DNA of 64,000 nt from Nucisporomicrobium flavum (lineage in GTDB: Bacteria; Actinomycetota; Actinomycetes; Mycobacteriales; Micromonosporaceae), in NCBI RefSeq assembly GCF_016464385.1, contig NZ_JADMLH010000029.1, forward strand, positions 1 through 64,000, in the 5' to 3' direction. The position numbers and the translations under genes were made by a program. The first letter of the stretch is position 1. Each line of letters opens with the position of its first letter. The notes under the pieces were generated by a model. That model ran no database searches. It was given only the letters and a program-made list of their open reading frames with translations, and had not been told where the DNA came from. Positions 33,737-42,259 of the stretch are shown one piece after another.

Positions 33737-34816
33737 TCAGCCGAGCCCTAGCCGGTCCCGGGCGGACGGCCAGCCGCGCAGTGCGGCCCGGACGTCCGGA
33801 TGCTGCTCCCCGGTCACCGCCTGCGCGTACGCGTCGTCCAGCACCTCGCCGATCGTCACCGGGCGGCCGCGGTCGCTGGAGTGGATCGCCGCTTCCACCA
33901 TCGCCAGGCTCGGCACGTTCTCGTGGATCTCGCCCATCGGGGTGGTCCCGGTCGCCAGCGCGTCGGCGAAGACCCGCAGCGCGCCCGCGATCCCCTCGTA
34001 CGGCGGCACCGGCCCGTCCACCGCCGGCCCGGCCGGCTCGTCGGCCGCGGGCCCGGCCGGCTCGTTCTCGCCGTCCCACGTCGCCGTGCCGTGCTCGCCG
34101 TTGATCCGCCACATGCCGTTCCACGACGTCTCGGAGCCGGGCGTGCACCAGCTGCCGTGGTAAACGTAGCGGGCGCCGCCGGTCATCTCGAAGACGGCGG
34201 CCGCGCAGGCGTCCCCGGCGTACCAGCTCCACGACGGGTTCCAGGTCCGGCAGCTGACCTCGACCGGTTCGGCGGCGAGCACGAACCGGGCGGCGTCGAA
34301 GGCGTGGACGGCCATGTCGGTGAGCAGCGGCTGGGCCATCTGCTCGCGGAAGCCGCCGAAGTGCGGCGCGCGGAAGAAGTCCGTGCCGGCCGAGGCGACG
34401 CCGCCCAGCCGCGCGGTCATCGCGCGGAGCCGGAACAGCCGGGGGTTCCAGCGCCGGGACTGGCTGACCATGAACAGCTGCCCGCTCACCTCGGACGCCG
34501 CACACAGCGACAGGGCCCGGGCGAGCGTGTCGGCGGCGGGTTTCTCGCCGAGCACGGGGAGGCCGGCGAGGAGCGCGGCCGTGGTCACGGGGTGGTGCGC
34601 CTCCGGGACGGTCACGTCGATCACGGCCCGCGCGCCGGTCTGCGCGGCCAGCGCCACCACGTCGGTGCCGACCGGCAGGCCGGGGGCCGCGCGCCGGGCC
34701 GTGCCGAGGTCGAGGTCGGCCACGCCGGTGAGCTCGACGGCCGGGTCGGCGGCGATCGCGGCGAGCCACGCCCGGCCCATCGCGCCGGCGCCGGCCAGGA
34801 CGACCGGGAGCGCCAT
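33737..34816 (-). CDS. Gfo/Idh/MocA-family NAD(P)-dependent sugar oxidoreductase
   Basis: A 359-residue dehydrogenase. The N-terminal Rossmann motif is VVLAGAGAMGRAWLAAI at about residues 5-21. The GEKPAADTLA stretch near residue 90 holds the family's conserved Lys, and the C-terminal alpha/beta domain follows. Members oxidise or epimerise sugars, inositols or sugar acids. The ATG at 34816 overlaps the ThuA stop (TGATG), giving a two-gene operon. ThuA plus Gfo/Idh is a recurrent pair in trehalose/maltitol or keto-sugar use. The central region has an Ala/Pro/Glu-rich insertion (EPAGPAADEPAGPA). Confidence 0.88.
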   Translation of the reverse strand: MALPVVLAGAGAMGRAWLAAIAADPAVELTGVADLDLGTARRAAPGLPVGTDVVALAAQTGARAVIDVTVPEAHHPVTTAALLAGLPVLGEKPAADTLARALSLCAASEVSGQLFMVSQSRRWNPRLFRLRAMTARLGGVASAGTDFFRAPHFGGFREQMAQPLLTDMAVHAFDAARFVLAAEPVEVSCRTWNPSWSWYAGDACAAAVFEMTGGARYVYHGSWCTPGSETSWNGMWRINGEHGTATWDGENEPAGPAADEPAGPAVDGPVPPYEGIAGALRVFADALATGTTPMGEIHENVPSLAMVEAAIHSSDRGRPVTIGEVLDDAYAQAVTGEQHPDVRAALRGWPSARDRLGLG

Positions 34817-35544
34817 CAGGTGAAGTCCCCGGTCGCGTGGCGGCGCAGCGCCGGCAGGTCGCGGCCGGGGCGGTCGCTGCGGGCCCACCGTACGCCGTTG
34901 GCGATGACCCGGCGCACGTCCGGATGGTGGTAGGTGGGGTAGTCCTGGTCACCGGGGCGGAAGTAGAAGATGCGGCCGTGCCCGCGGCGCCAGGTGCAGC
35001 CGCTGCGGAACACCTCGCCGCCGCTGAACGAGCTGATGAAGACGAGCTCGTCGGGCGGGGGAACGTCGAAGAACTCGCCGTACATCTCGTCCTCGTCGAT
35101 GACCAGCGGCTGCGGGACGCCCTGCGCGATGGGATGGGTGGGGTCCACGGTCCAGATCAGCTCGCGGTCGTGCTCGTTGCGCCAGCGCAGGGTGCACGTG
35201 GTGCCCATGAGGCCGGTGAAGACCTTGGACCAGTGCGCGGAGTGCAGCGCGACCAGGCCCATGCCGGCGAGCACGTGCCGGCGTACCCGCTCGGCGACCT
35301 CGTCGGACACCTCGTCGTGCGCGGCGTGGCCCCACCAGGTCAGCACGTCCGTGGCGGCGAGCACGTCCTCGGTGAGGCCGTGCTCCGGCTCGTCGAGGGT
35401 GGCCGTACGGATCTCGCCGTCGAGGTGTTCGCGCAACCCGGCGGCGATCGTCTCGTGCATCCCGGCCGGATAGATCGCGCGGACGTGCTCCTCGGCGCGC
35501 TCGTGCCGGTTCTCGCCCCATACCGTGACCCGGATCGGCGGCAC
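34816..35544 (-). CDS. thuA: ThuA-like protein (trehalose utilisation family)
   Basis: A 242-residue ThuA-fold protein, related to class I glutamine amidotransferases but without the nucleophile Cys. It begins IRVTVWGENRHERAEEHV and has DVLTWWGHAAHDEV and GLVALHSAHWSKVFTG, all hallmarks of ThuA. In rhizobia ThuA works with a Gfo/Idh enzyme (ThuB) in 3-keto-trehalose metabolism, and here too the next gene is such an enzyme. The GTG at 35544 follows GGGAGGAG. The promoter region carries a palindrome around the -10. Confidence 0.9.
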   Translation of the reverse strand: MPPIRVTVWGENRHERAEEHVRAIYPAGMHETIAAGLREHLDGEIRTATLDEPEHGLTEDVLAATDVLTWWGHAAHDEVSDEVAERVRRHVLAGMGLVALHSAHWSKVFTGLMGTTCTLRWRNEHDRELIWTVDPTHPIAQGVPQPLVIDEDEMYGEFFDVPPPDELVFISSFSGGEVFRSGCTWRRGHGRIFYFRPGDQDYPTYHHPDVRRVIANGVRWARSDRPGRDLPALRRHATGDFT

Positions 35545-35563
35545 AGCAGTCTCCTCCCGTTCG

Positions 35564-35585
35564 ATCGTCGAAGCGTATCGACGAT
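35564..35585 (-). promoter_or_regulatory. Palindromic operator enclosing the -10 of the thuA operon
   Basis: ATCGTCGA and TCGACGAT are perfect eight-base inverted arms separated by six bases. On the minus strand those six read TACGCT, a good -10 hexamer about 20 bases before the thuA start. A repressor bound here would block the promoter. The -35 is weak. Confidence 0.5.
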
Positions 35586-35601
35586 TCCCGGGAGCGGCCC
35601 G

Positions 35602-37161
35602 TCAGGCGGCCAGGCGTACCCCGCCGCCGTTGCGCTTGGCCTGGTACATCGCCGCGTCGGCGCCGCGCATCAGGGTGGCCATGTCGCCGGCGTCGGACGG
35701 GAACAGCGCGATGCCGATGCTGGCGCCGACGTGCACCTTGCCGCCGTCGATGTCGTACGGCTGCCGCAGCCGCTCGTGGATGCGCCCGGCGATCGCGGCG
35801 GCCGACGTCTCGTCCGGGTTGCGGGTCAGCAGGATCGCGAACTCGTCCCCGCCCAGCCGCGCGACGACGTCGTTGTCCCGTACGGCCGCCTGCAGCCGCT
35901 GGCCGACGGCCTGCAGCAGGGCGTCGCCGGCGTGGTGCCCGACGGTGTCGTTGACCCGCTTGAAGCCGTCCAGGTCCAGCAGGAGCAGCGCGATCCGGCC
36001 GCCGGTGGCCATCGCGATGTCGACCTCCCGCTCGGCGCGGTCCAGCAGGTGGGTACGGTTCGGCAGCCCGGTGAGCGCGTCGTGGTACGCCTGCCGGGTC
36101 AGCTCGGCGACGTGCATCTGTTCCTGCTGGCGCATGCGGGCGCTGTCGACGATCAGCGCGCCCTCCATGGCGACCTGGCGGGCCAGCGTCTGGTCCCGGC
36201 TGGTCCACGCGCGCGGGCCGCTGGAGTCGCCGCACATCACCACGCCGACCGGTCCGGCCGCCGACAGCAGGGGCATGGACAGGAACGAGCGCAGCTGCAG
36301 CGTCTCGACGAAGCCGCCGTGGCGGAACTCGCCCTGGGTGGCGTCGCCGACGAGCACCGGCCCGTTGGTGGCCATCATCGCCTTCCACACCGGCGAGTCC
36401 GTGGCCAGCTTGCCCAGCAGGTTCCCGCGCAGCCGGGCGCTCACGTCCTCGTTCAGGCCGACCCCGCCGACGTACCGGATGGTGTTGTCGGGGCCGATGA
36501 GGTGCACGGCGGCGTACTCGGTACGGAACGCCTCCCCGGTGGCCTTGGCGAGCAGCATCCCGGCGGCCTCGACCGAGGTGGCCGTCGAGCCCTCCTCGAA
36601 GAGGCTGCGGATCGTGGCGTTGGCGCGGGTGGTGAACTGCTGGTGCACCTCCGCGGAGAGCACCTGGAGGGTGGCCGCGACCTGCAGGGCCGTACCGGCG
36701 GCGGTCTCCGGGCGCAGGTGCTCCAGGGCCGTGCCGGTGAGCACGAGCACGCCCACGGTCTGCCCGCCGATGCGCAGGCGGATGGCCGTACGATCGCCGA
36801 CCTGCACGGGCGGGGCGCCGGCGGAGACCCGGAAGACCCGGCCCGCGATGCGCAGGTCGTCGCCGGCGGGCGAGCCGATGGTGGCGGCGGGGCGCAGGCT
36901 GCCGTCGTCGGGGTCGAGCGTGAAGACGGTCGCCGCGGTCATCCCGCACGGGTCGCTGAGCCGGCGGTCGATGATCCCCAGGATGTGGCCCAGCGAGGGG
37001 ATGTCGCGGGTCATGACCTCCACGAGGTCGGCCAGCAGCCGGGTCTGCTCGTCGAGGGCGAGCGGGGATGCGGACAGGGTGAGGTCGCCACCACCCGTAC
37101 GCATCTCGCTGCCGACCGTCACGGACCCAAGGATCGGCAGCCGGGCGACGCGCCTGAGCAT
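35602..37161 (-). CDS. GAF-domain diguanylate cyclase (GGDEF)
   Basis: A 519-residue soluble signalling enzyme predicted to make cyclic di-GMP. The N-terminal 340 residues hold two GAF-like segments, the clearer at about 185-330 (FRTEYAAVHLIGPDNTIRYV, FLSMPLLSAAGPVGVVMCGDS). A short coiled linker then leads to a GGDEF domain (about 355-515) with YHDALTGLPNRTHLLDRAE and an intact RLGGDEFA. An inhibitory I-site RDND lies five residues before GGDEF, so product inhibition is expected. No EAL domain. The start may be 37161 or the in-frame ATG at 37104. It lies upstream of thuA but has its own unit. Confidence 0.92.
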   Translation of the reverse strand: MLRRVARLPILGSVTVGSEMRTGGGDLTLSASPLALDEQTRLLADLVEVMTRDIPSLGHILGIIDRRLSDPCGMTAATVFTLDPDDGSLRPAATIGSPAGDDLRIAGRVFRVSAGAPPVQVGDRTAIRLRIGGQTVGVLVLTGTALEHLRPETAAGTALQVAATLQVLSAEVHQQFTTRANATIRSLFEEGSTATSVEAAGMLLAKATGEAFRTEYAAVHLIGPDNTIRYVGGVGLNEDVSARLRGNLLGKLATDSPVWKAMMATNGPVLVGDATQGEFRHGGFVETLQLRSFLSMPLLSAAGPVGVVMCGDSSGPRAWTSRDQTLARQVAMEGALIVDSARMRQQEQMHVAELTRQAYHDALTGLPNRTHLLDRAEREVDIAMATGGRIALLLLDLDGFKRVNDTVGHHAGDALLQAVGQRLQAAVRDNDVVARLGGDEFAILLTRNPDETSAAAIAGRIHERLRQPYDIDGGKVHVGASIGIALFPSDAGDMATLMRGADAAMYQAKRNGGGVRLAA

Positions 37162-37250
37162 CCGGGCGGCGCCGTGGTGCGAGACACGACGGATTACCGT
37201 TCCAGGATCCGGGCACGCGTGCGCCCGGCAACCACGAGAGGGAGTACGAC

Positions 37251-38621
37251 ATGAGGGTGTGCGTCGTCGGCACCGGCTATGTGGGCCTCACCACGGGTGT
37301 CTGCCTGGCGTTCCTCGGCCACGACGTCACCTGCGTCGACCTCGACCAGGCCAAGGTCGACCTGCTCGCCTCCGGGCGCTCGCCCATCTACGAGCCGCAC
37401 ATGGACGCGCTGCTGGTGGACTCGGCCGACCGGCTCACGTTCACGACCGACTACAGCGCGGCGGTGCCGGACGCCGACGTCGTGTTCATCGCCGTGCAGA
37501 CCCCCTCGCTGCCCGACGGCAACCCGGATCTCACCTACCTGCGCTCGGCCGCGGAGAGCGTCGGGAAGCACATCGCCGGCGAGTTCACGGTCGTGGTGAA
37601 CAAGTCGACCGTGCCGATCGGCAGCAGCAACTGGGTCGACTCGATCCTGCGGGAGTCGTTCGAGCGTACGCACGAGCGGCGCAGCGACGGCGAGTTCTCG
37701 GTCGCCTCGAACCCGGAGTTCCTGCGCCAGGGCGCCGCGATCCAGGACACCCTGTACCCCGACCGGGTGGTCGTGGGCTCGGACAACCCCCGCAGCCTCG
37801 ACGTGCTCAACCGCCTCTACCGCACCCTGCTGAACCAGACTTTCACCCCGCCGACGTACCTGCCGCGCCCGGGCGAGCTGGGCGCGGTGCCGATGGTCTC
37901 CACCGACCTGGCCTCCGCCGAGCTGATCAAGTACGCGGCCAACGCCTTCCTCGCCCTCAAGATCAGCTTCGCGAACGAGATCGGCCAGCTCGCCGGCCGG
38001 GTCGGCGCGGACATCACCCAGGTCACCCGGGGCATCGGGCTGGACGCGCGGATCGGGCCGCGGTTCCTGCAACCGGGCATCGGCTGGGGCGGCTCGTGCT
38101 TCGGCAAGGACACCGCCGCGCTGATCGCCACGGCGGCCGAGTACCACCACGAGATGCCGATCGTGACCGCCGCCCGGCAGGTCAACCAGCTCCAGCGGCG
38201 CCTCGTCGTGGACCGGCTGCTCGAGGAGCTGCGCATTCTCAAGGGCCGCCGGATCGGGCTGCTCGGGCTCGCGTTCAAGCCGGACACCGACGACCTGCGC
38301 GACGCGCCGGCGCTGGACATCGCCCGGATGCTGCTGGACCGGGGCGCGCGGATCCGGGTGCACGACCCGGTGGCCGCCGAGCGGTTCCGGCGCGAGCAGC
38401 CGGACCTGGTGCCGTACCTGGCCGACGAGGTCGAGGACGTCTTCGACGACAGCGACGCGGTGGTGCTGGTGACCGAGTGGGCGCAGTACCAGGACCTGGA
38501 CTGGGGCAAGTTCGCCGGGCTCATGCGGACGCCGGTCGTGCTGGACGGCCGGCACATCCTGGACCCGCAGCGGCTCACCCGGCTGGGTTACCGCTACCTG
38601 TCGGTCTCCGGCTCACACTGA
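37251..38621 (+). CDS. ugd: UDP-glucose/GDP-mannose 6-dehydrogenase
   Basis: A 456-residue NAD-dependent enzyme that oxidises UDP-glucose to UDP-glucuronate for exopolysaccharide or glycan synthesis. The N-terminal NAD fold reads RVCVVGTGYVGLTTGVCLAFLGHDV. The catalytic Cys is in GWGGSCFGKDT at about residue 280, and the C-terminal domain (KGRRIGLLGLAFKPDTDDLRDAPA) binds the nucleotide sugar. AGGGAG precedes the ATG. It is divergent from the GGDEF gene across 89 bases, where TACCGT (37195-37200) may be its -10. UDP-glucose is the most likely substrate, but GDP-mannose cannot be excluded. Confidence 0.93.
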   Translation: MRVCVVGTGYVGLTTGVCLAFLGHDVTCVDLDQAKVDLLASGRSPIYEPHMDALLVDSADRLTFTTDYSAAVPDADVVFIAVQTPSLPDGNPDLTYLRSAAESVGKHIAGEFTVVVNKSTVPIGSSNWVDSILRESFERTHERRSDGEFSVASNPEFLRQGAAIQDTLYPDRVVVGSDNPRSLDVLNRLYRTLLNQTFTPPTYLPRPGELGAVPMVSTDLASAELIKYAANAFLALKISFANEIGQLAGRVGADITQVTRGIGLDARIGPRFLQPGIGWGGSCFGKDTAALIATAAEYHHEMPIVTAARQVNQLQRRLVVDRLLEELRILKGRRIGLLGLAFKPDTDDLRDAPALDIARMLLDRGARIRVHDPVAAERFRREQPDLVPYLADEVEDVFDDSDAVVLVTEWAQYQDLDWGKFAGLMRTPVVLDGRHILDPQRLTRLGYRYLSVSGSH

Positions 38622-38628
38622 GCCGGCC

Positions 38629-38645
38629 GGAACCGCACAGGTTCC
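38629..38645 (+). terminator. Small hairpin after ugd
   Basis: GGAACC-GCACA-GGTTCC forms a six-base perfect stem eight bases after the ugd stop. It is short, so confidence is low. Confidence 0.3.
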
Positions 38646-38672
38646 TGACATCGCGGTGCCATTCTGCGCCGC

Positions 38673-38861
38673 ATGCGATTCACCGTTCACGTCCTCACCG
38701 CGGGATTGGCGGCGTTGCTGCTCGCCGCCGGCCTCGTCGCCGTCCGGCTGCAGGCGTCGGCGCCGGAGATGCCGCAGGTCGTCGTGTACATCCCGCCGGC
38801 CGCCGGCGCCGCGGACGGACCCGGCGGCCCGGTCACGGCAGGAGGTCGCGCCACGCCCTGA
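38673..38861 (+). CDS. Small predicted membrane or secreted peptide (62 residues)
   Basis: An ATG-started frame with a hydrophobic N-terminus (FTVHVLTAGLAALLLAAGLVAV) followed by a Pro/Ala/Gly-rich tail. It looks like a signal-anchored peptide. No ribosome-binding site is obvious, and the last 29 bases overlap the convergent cutC gene. The hydrophobic organisation argues for a real gene, but I cannot confirm it. Confidence 0.4.
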   Translation: MRFTVHVLTAGLAALLLAAGLVAVRLQASAPEMPQVVVYIPPAAGAADGPGGPVTAGGRATP

Positions 38862-39501
38862 CCAGCGCCGCGTCCACCGGGGCGTCCCAGCGGCCGTCCG
38901 GGCGTACGGCGCCCCCGGTGTGGAAGGCGTCGACGCCGGCGGCGGCCAGCGGCGCGACGTGGTGCGGCCGCAATCCGCCCCCGGCCAGCACGCGCGGGGT
39001 GCGCCCGGCCTCGGCGCACAGCGTCGCGAGCCCGGCGCCGACGCCCCCGGGGCCGCCGCCGGTCAGCACGAAGTCGAGCCCGGGCAGACCCCGCAGCGCC
39101 TCCCACGCGGCGACGCGGTCGGCGGCGTGGTCCAGCGCCCGGTGGAACGTCCAGCGGCAGCCGTCGATCGCGCCGAGCACCGCCTCGACGGCGGCCACGT
39201 CGACCGCGCCGGCGGCGTCGAGGAACCCGAGCACGAACTCGTCCGCGCCGGCGTCGCGCAGCTCGGCCGCGGCCCGGGTGAGGGCGGGCGCGTCGCTGAG
39301 GGCGTACCCGTCGTGGCTGCGCAGCATGACCCGGACCGCGAGGCCGGCGACCTGCCGGACCTGCACGAAGGTCTCGACGGCGGGCGTGAGGCCCTGCCGG
39401 CTCATGTCGGCGACCAGCTCGACCCGGTCGGCGCCGCCGTCGCGCGCGGCCCGCGCGTCCACGACGTCGAGCGCGATGACTTCCAAGATCGATTCCGGCA
39501 C
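38833..39501 (-). CDS. cutC: CutC family protein
   Basis: A 222-residue TIM-barrel protein of the CutC family. Conserved stretches are LEVIALDVVDARAARDGGADRVELVADMSRQGLTPA near the N-terminus and VRVMLRSHDGY, FVLGFLD, FHRALDH. The family was named for copper homeostasis in E. coli, but its biochemical role is still debated. The GTG at 39501 gives the usual short N-terminus (VPESILEVIALD); the frame stays open upstream without homology. It stands alone, divergent from the GH2 gene. Confidence 0.9.
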   Translation of the reverse strand: MPESILEVIALDVVDARAARDGGADRVELVADMSRQGLTPAVETFVQVRQVAGLAVRVMLRSHDGYALSDAPALTRAAAELRDAGADEFVLGFLDAAGAVDVAAVEAVLGAIDGCRWTFHRALDHAADRVAAWEALRGLPGLDFVLTGGGPGGVGAGLATLCAEAGRTPRVLAGGGLRPHHVAPLAAAGVDAFHTGGAVRPDGRWDAPVDAALVRAWRDLLP

Positions 39502-39576
39502 GGCGGCATCGTCGCACACCGAGCTGAACGACGAACGCTCAGTGGTGCGCGTCCATGTTGGAAAGTGTCGAAGCAT

Positions 39577-39627
39577 CGAAGTTCTTCGCACGAAATCTTG
39601 ACGTTACCTGAGCAACCTTGTTGAAAT
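39577..39627 (+). promoter_or_regulatory. Candidate promoter and inverted repeat before the GH2 gene
   Basis: TTGACG (39598-39603) and TGAAAT (39622-39627) are 18 bases apart and could drive the GH2 gene with a leader of about 105 bases. Just upstream, CGAAG-TT-CTTCG (39577-39588) is a perfect five-base inverted repeat and may be a sugar-responsive operator. Confidence 0.35.
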
Positions 39628-39738
39628 GTGTGAGCTCATGGGTGGTCCACTGACACGCCTCGCGGTGATGCCCATCGTCCACCGTGGGGTGTCGATCTGC
39701 GCTGCCCGCGTCACTTCCGCTCCGAAGGGACCACGCGC

Positions 39739-42252
39739 GTGAACAGACCCCGGACCCGCCGGCGGCACGCCATAACAGTGGCAGCCGTCACCCTCCTGGC
39801 CGTGGGAGCCGCCGCACCCGGCGCCGCGCCCGCCGCCGCGGCCGCCGAGCCCACCTGGCACAAGGGCGTCCCGCCGATCGCCACCCCCTGGACCGCGGCC
39901 GTGGGTCCCGACAACGCCCTGCCCGAGTACCCGCGCCCGCAGCTGGTGCGCAGCCGCTGGCAGAACCTCAACGGCGTCTGGGAGTTCGCCAAGGCCGAGA
40001 CCGGTCAGGCCGTACCCGCCGGCCAGTCGCTCGGCGAGCGCGTGCTGGTGCCGTACCCGATCGAGTCGGCGCTGTCCGGCATCGAGCGCCACGAGGACCG
40101 CATGTGGTACCGGCGCACGTTCACCGTCCCGTCGGACTGGAAGGTCGGCCGGGGGCAGCGCCTGCTGATGCACTTCGGCGCGATCGACTACGACTCGAAG
40201 ATCTTCGTCAACGGCAAGCAGGTCGCGACCCACCGCGGCGGCTACGACGGCTTCGACGTCGACGTCACGGACGCGCTGGTCAAGACCGGCCCGCAGGAGC
40301 TCATCGTCTGGGCCGAGGACCTCACCGACGCCACCGGCCAGCCCATCGGCAAGCAGCGCCGGGTCGGCGACCGCGGCATCTTCTACCAGGGCAGCTCCGG
40401 CATCTGGCGCACGGTGTGGATGGAGCCCGTCGGCGCCTCCAGCATCGCCGACCTCAAGCTGACGCCGGACCTGTCCGCCTCGGCGCTCAAGCTCACCGCG
40501 AACACCCTCCGCGGCGAGGGCCTCAAGGTACGCGCGGTCGCGCGCAGCAAGGGCAAGGTCGTCGGCAAGGTCACCGGCGCCGCGGGTACGCAGCTCACGG
40601 TGCCCGTACCGAACGCCCACCCGTGGACGCCGGACGACCCGTACCTGTACGACCTCGAGGTGACGCTGCTCAACGGCACCCGCGTCCTCGACACCGTGCA
40701 GTCCTACTTCGGCATGCGCGAGATCGGCACGAAGAAGGGCGCGGACGGCAAGCTGCGGATCGCGCTCAACGGCAAGATCCTGTTCAACATGTCCACGCTG
40801 GACCAGGGCTTCTGGCCGGACGGCCTGAACACCGCCCCGACCGACGCGGCGCTCAAGTTCGACCTCGAGCAGCACAAGGTCATGGGCTTCAACACGGTCC
40901 GCAAGCACATCAAGGTCGAGCCCGACCGCTGGTACTACTGGGCCGACAAGCTGGGCCTGCTGGTCTGGCAGGACATGCCGGCCGCCAACACCGGCCCGAT
41001 CCCGCCGGAGTGGCGCGACCAGTTCGAGGCCGAGCTGCACGAGATGGTCCGCGAGCACCAGAGCTGGACCTCGATCATCGCCTGGATCCCGTTCAACGAG
41101 GGCTGGGGCGAGTGGGACCGGACGGCCACCGGCCGCATCGCCGAGGACGTCAAGAAGCAGGACCCGAGCCGCCTGGTCAACGCGCACAGCGGCGTGAACT
41201 GCTGCAACTCCAAGGGTGACTCGGGCAAGGGCGACGTCATCGACTTCCACGAGTACAACAACGGCGGCCCGGCCTCCCCGTCGCCCGACGCCACCCGGGT
41301 GTCGATCGACGGCGAGCACGGCGGGTACGGCCTCAAGGTCTCCAACCACATGTGGTTCGGCACCGGGCAGGCGTACGAGATGGAGCCCGACTCCGAGACG
41401 CTGACCCGCAAGTACGTCGAGAACCAGCGCAAGGTCATCACGGCGGCGCAGTCGTGCGGTATCAGCGCGGCGATCTACACCCAGATCACCGACGTGGAGG
41501 GTGAGCTCAACGGGTTCTGGACGTACGACCGCCAGGTGCCCAAGATGGACTTCACCCAGGTCCGGGCGATCAACCAGGAGATCATCGCCAAGGCGGACGG
41601 CAGCGCGTCCAACGTGCCGCAGCCGCCGGCCGGCACGCCCGGCCTGACCGGCGTGTCGTTCTACCCGCTCGACGGCACCGCCGAGGACGCGGCCGGCGAC
41701 CACGACGGCACCCTCGTCGGCGGCCCGCAGTACGTCGACGCGAAGAAGGGCCAGGGCCTCGACCTCAACGGCTCCTCGCAGTACGTCGACACCGGCGCGC
41801 CGATCCTCGACACCGCCTCGGACTACACCGCGTCGGCGTGGGTGAAGCTCGACAAGGCCGACGGCGCGTTCCAGACGATCGTCAGCCAGGACGGTCCCAG
41901 CACCAGCGACTTCTTCCTGCAGTACTCCGGCGCCGACCAGCGGTTCGCGATGAGCTTCGCCGGCGTCCGGGCGCTCGGCCCGGTCAAGCCGGAGGCCGGC
42001 CGCTGGTACCACCTCACCGGCGTGCGCGACTCGGTCAAGGGCGAGCTGCGCCTCTACGTCGACGGCGAGCTGGCCGGGCGCACCAGCGCCTGCCTGCCGC
42101 AGGCCGCGCCGACCGGCAACACGGTGATCGGCCGGGGCAAGTACGGCGGCAACCCCGTCGACTACCTCGACGGCACGGTCGACCAGGTCCACCTGTACGA
42201 CCGCGCCCTGTCCGCCACCGAGATCAAGGCCCTGTACGACTCGGGCAACTGA
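39739..42252 (+). CDS. Secreted GH2 glycosidase with LamG domain
   Basis: An 837-residue secreted enzyme. Residues about 1-37 form an Arg-rich signal peptide (RPRTRRRHAITVAAVTLL). A GH2 sugar-binding domain (about 60-215, including WYRRTFTVPSDW) precedes an immunoglobulin-like domain and the TIM barrel (330-620). The likely acid/base Glu is in IPFNEGWGEW, and DGEHGG may contribute to the active site. A LamG/concanavalin-like domain (650-835) ends with DGTVDQVHLYDRALS and probably binds polysaccharide. GH2 members include beta-galactosidase, -mannosidase and -glucuronidase; the exact sugar is not decided. It starts at GTG 39739. Confidence 0.92.
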   Translation: MNRPRTRRRHAITVAAVTLLAVGAAAPGAAPAAAAAEPTWHKGVPPIATPWTAAVGPDNALPEYPRPQLVRSRWQNLNGVWEFAKAETGQAVPAGQSLGERVLVPYPIESALSGIERHEDRMWYRRTFTVPSDWKVGRGQRLLMHFGAIDYDSKIFVNGKQVATHRGGYDGFDVDVTDALVKTGPQELIVWAEDLTDATGQPIGKQRRVGDRGIFYQGSSGIWRTVWMEPVGASSIADLKLTPDLSASALKLTANTLRGEGLKVRAVARSKGKVVGKVTGAAGTQLTVPVPNAHPWTPDDPYLYDLEVTLLNGTRVLDTVQSYFGMREIGTKKGADGKLRIALNGKILFNMSTLDQGFWPDGLNTAPTDAALKFDLEQHKVMGFNTVRKHIKVEPDRWYYWADKLGLLVWQDMPAANTGPIPPEWRDQFEAELHEMVREHQSWTSIIAWIPFNEGWGEWDRTATGRIAEDVKKQDPSRLVNAHSGVNCCNSKGDSGKGDVIDFHEYNNGGPASPSPDATRVSIDGEHGGYGLKVSNHMWFGTGQAYEMEPDSETLTRKYVENQRKVITAAQSCGISAAIYTQITDVEGELNGFWTYDRQVPKMDFTQVRAINQEIIAKADGSASNVPQPPAGTPGLTGVSFYPLDGTAEDAAGDHDGTLVGGPQYVDAKKGQGLDLNGSSQYVDTGAPILDTASDYTASAWVKLDKADGAFQTIVSQDGPSTSDFFLQYSGADQRFAMSFAGVRALGPVKPEAGRWYHLTGVRDSVKGELRLYVDGELAGRTSACLPQAAPTGNTVIGRGKYGGNPVDYLDGTVDQVHLYDRALSATEIKALYDSGN

Positions 42253-42259
42253 CCGCTCT

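Noticed and set aside
37208..37227. CCGGGC/GCCCGG inverted repeat in the ugd leader
   Set aside because: Six-base GC arms of this kind arise often by chance at this base composition, and it is not placed over a clear promoter element.
34837..37254. An 805-codon plus-strand frame across thuA and the GGDEF gene
   Set aside because: Shadow frame: low-complexity translation, no start signal, and both genes beneath it have clear family motifs.
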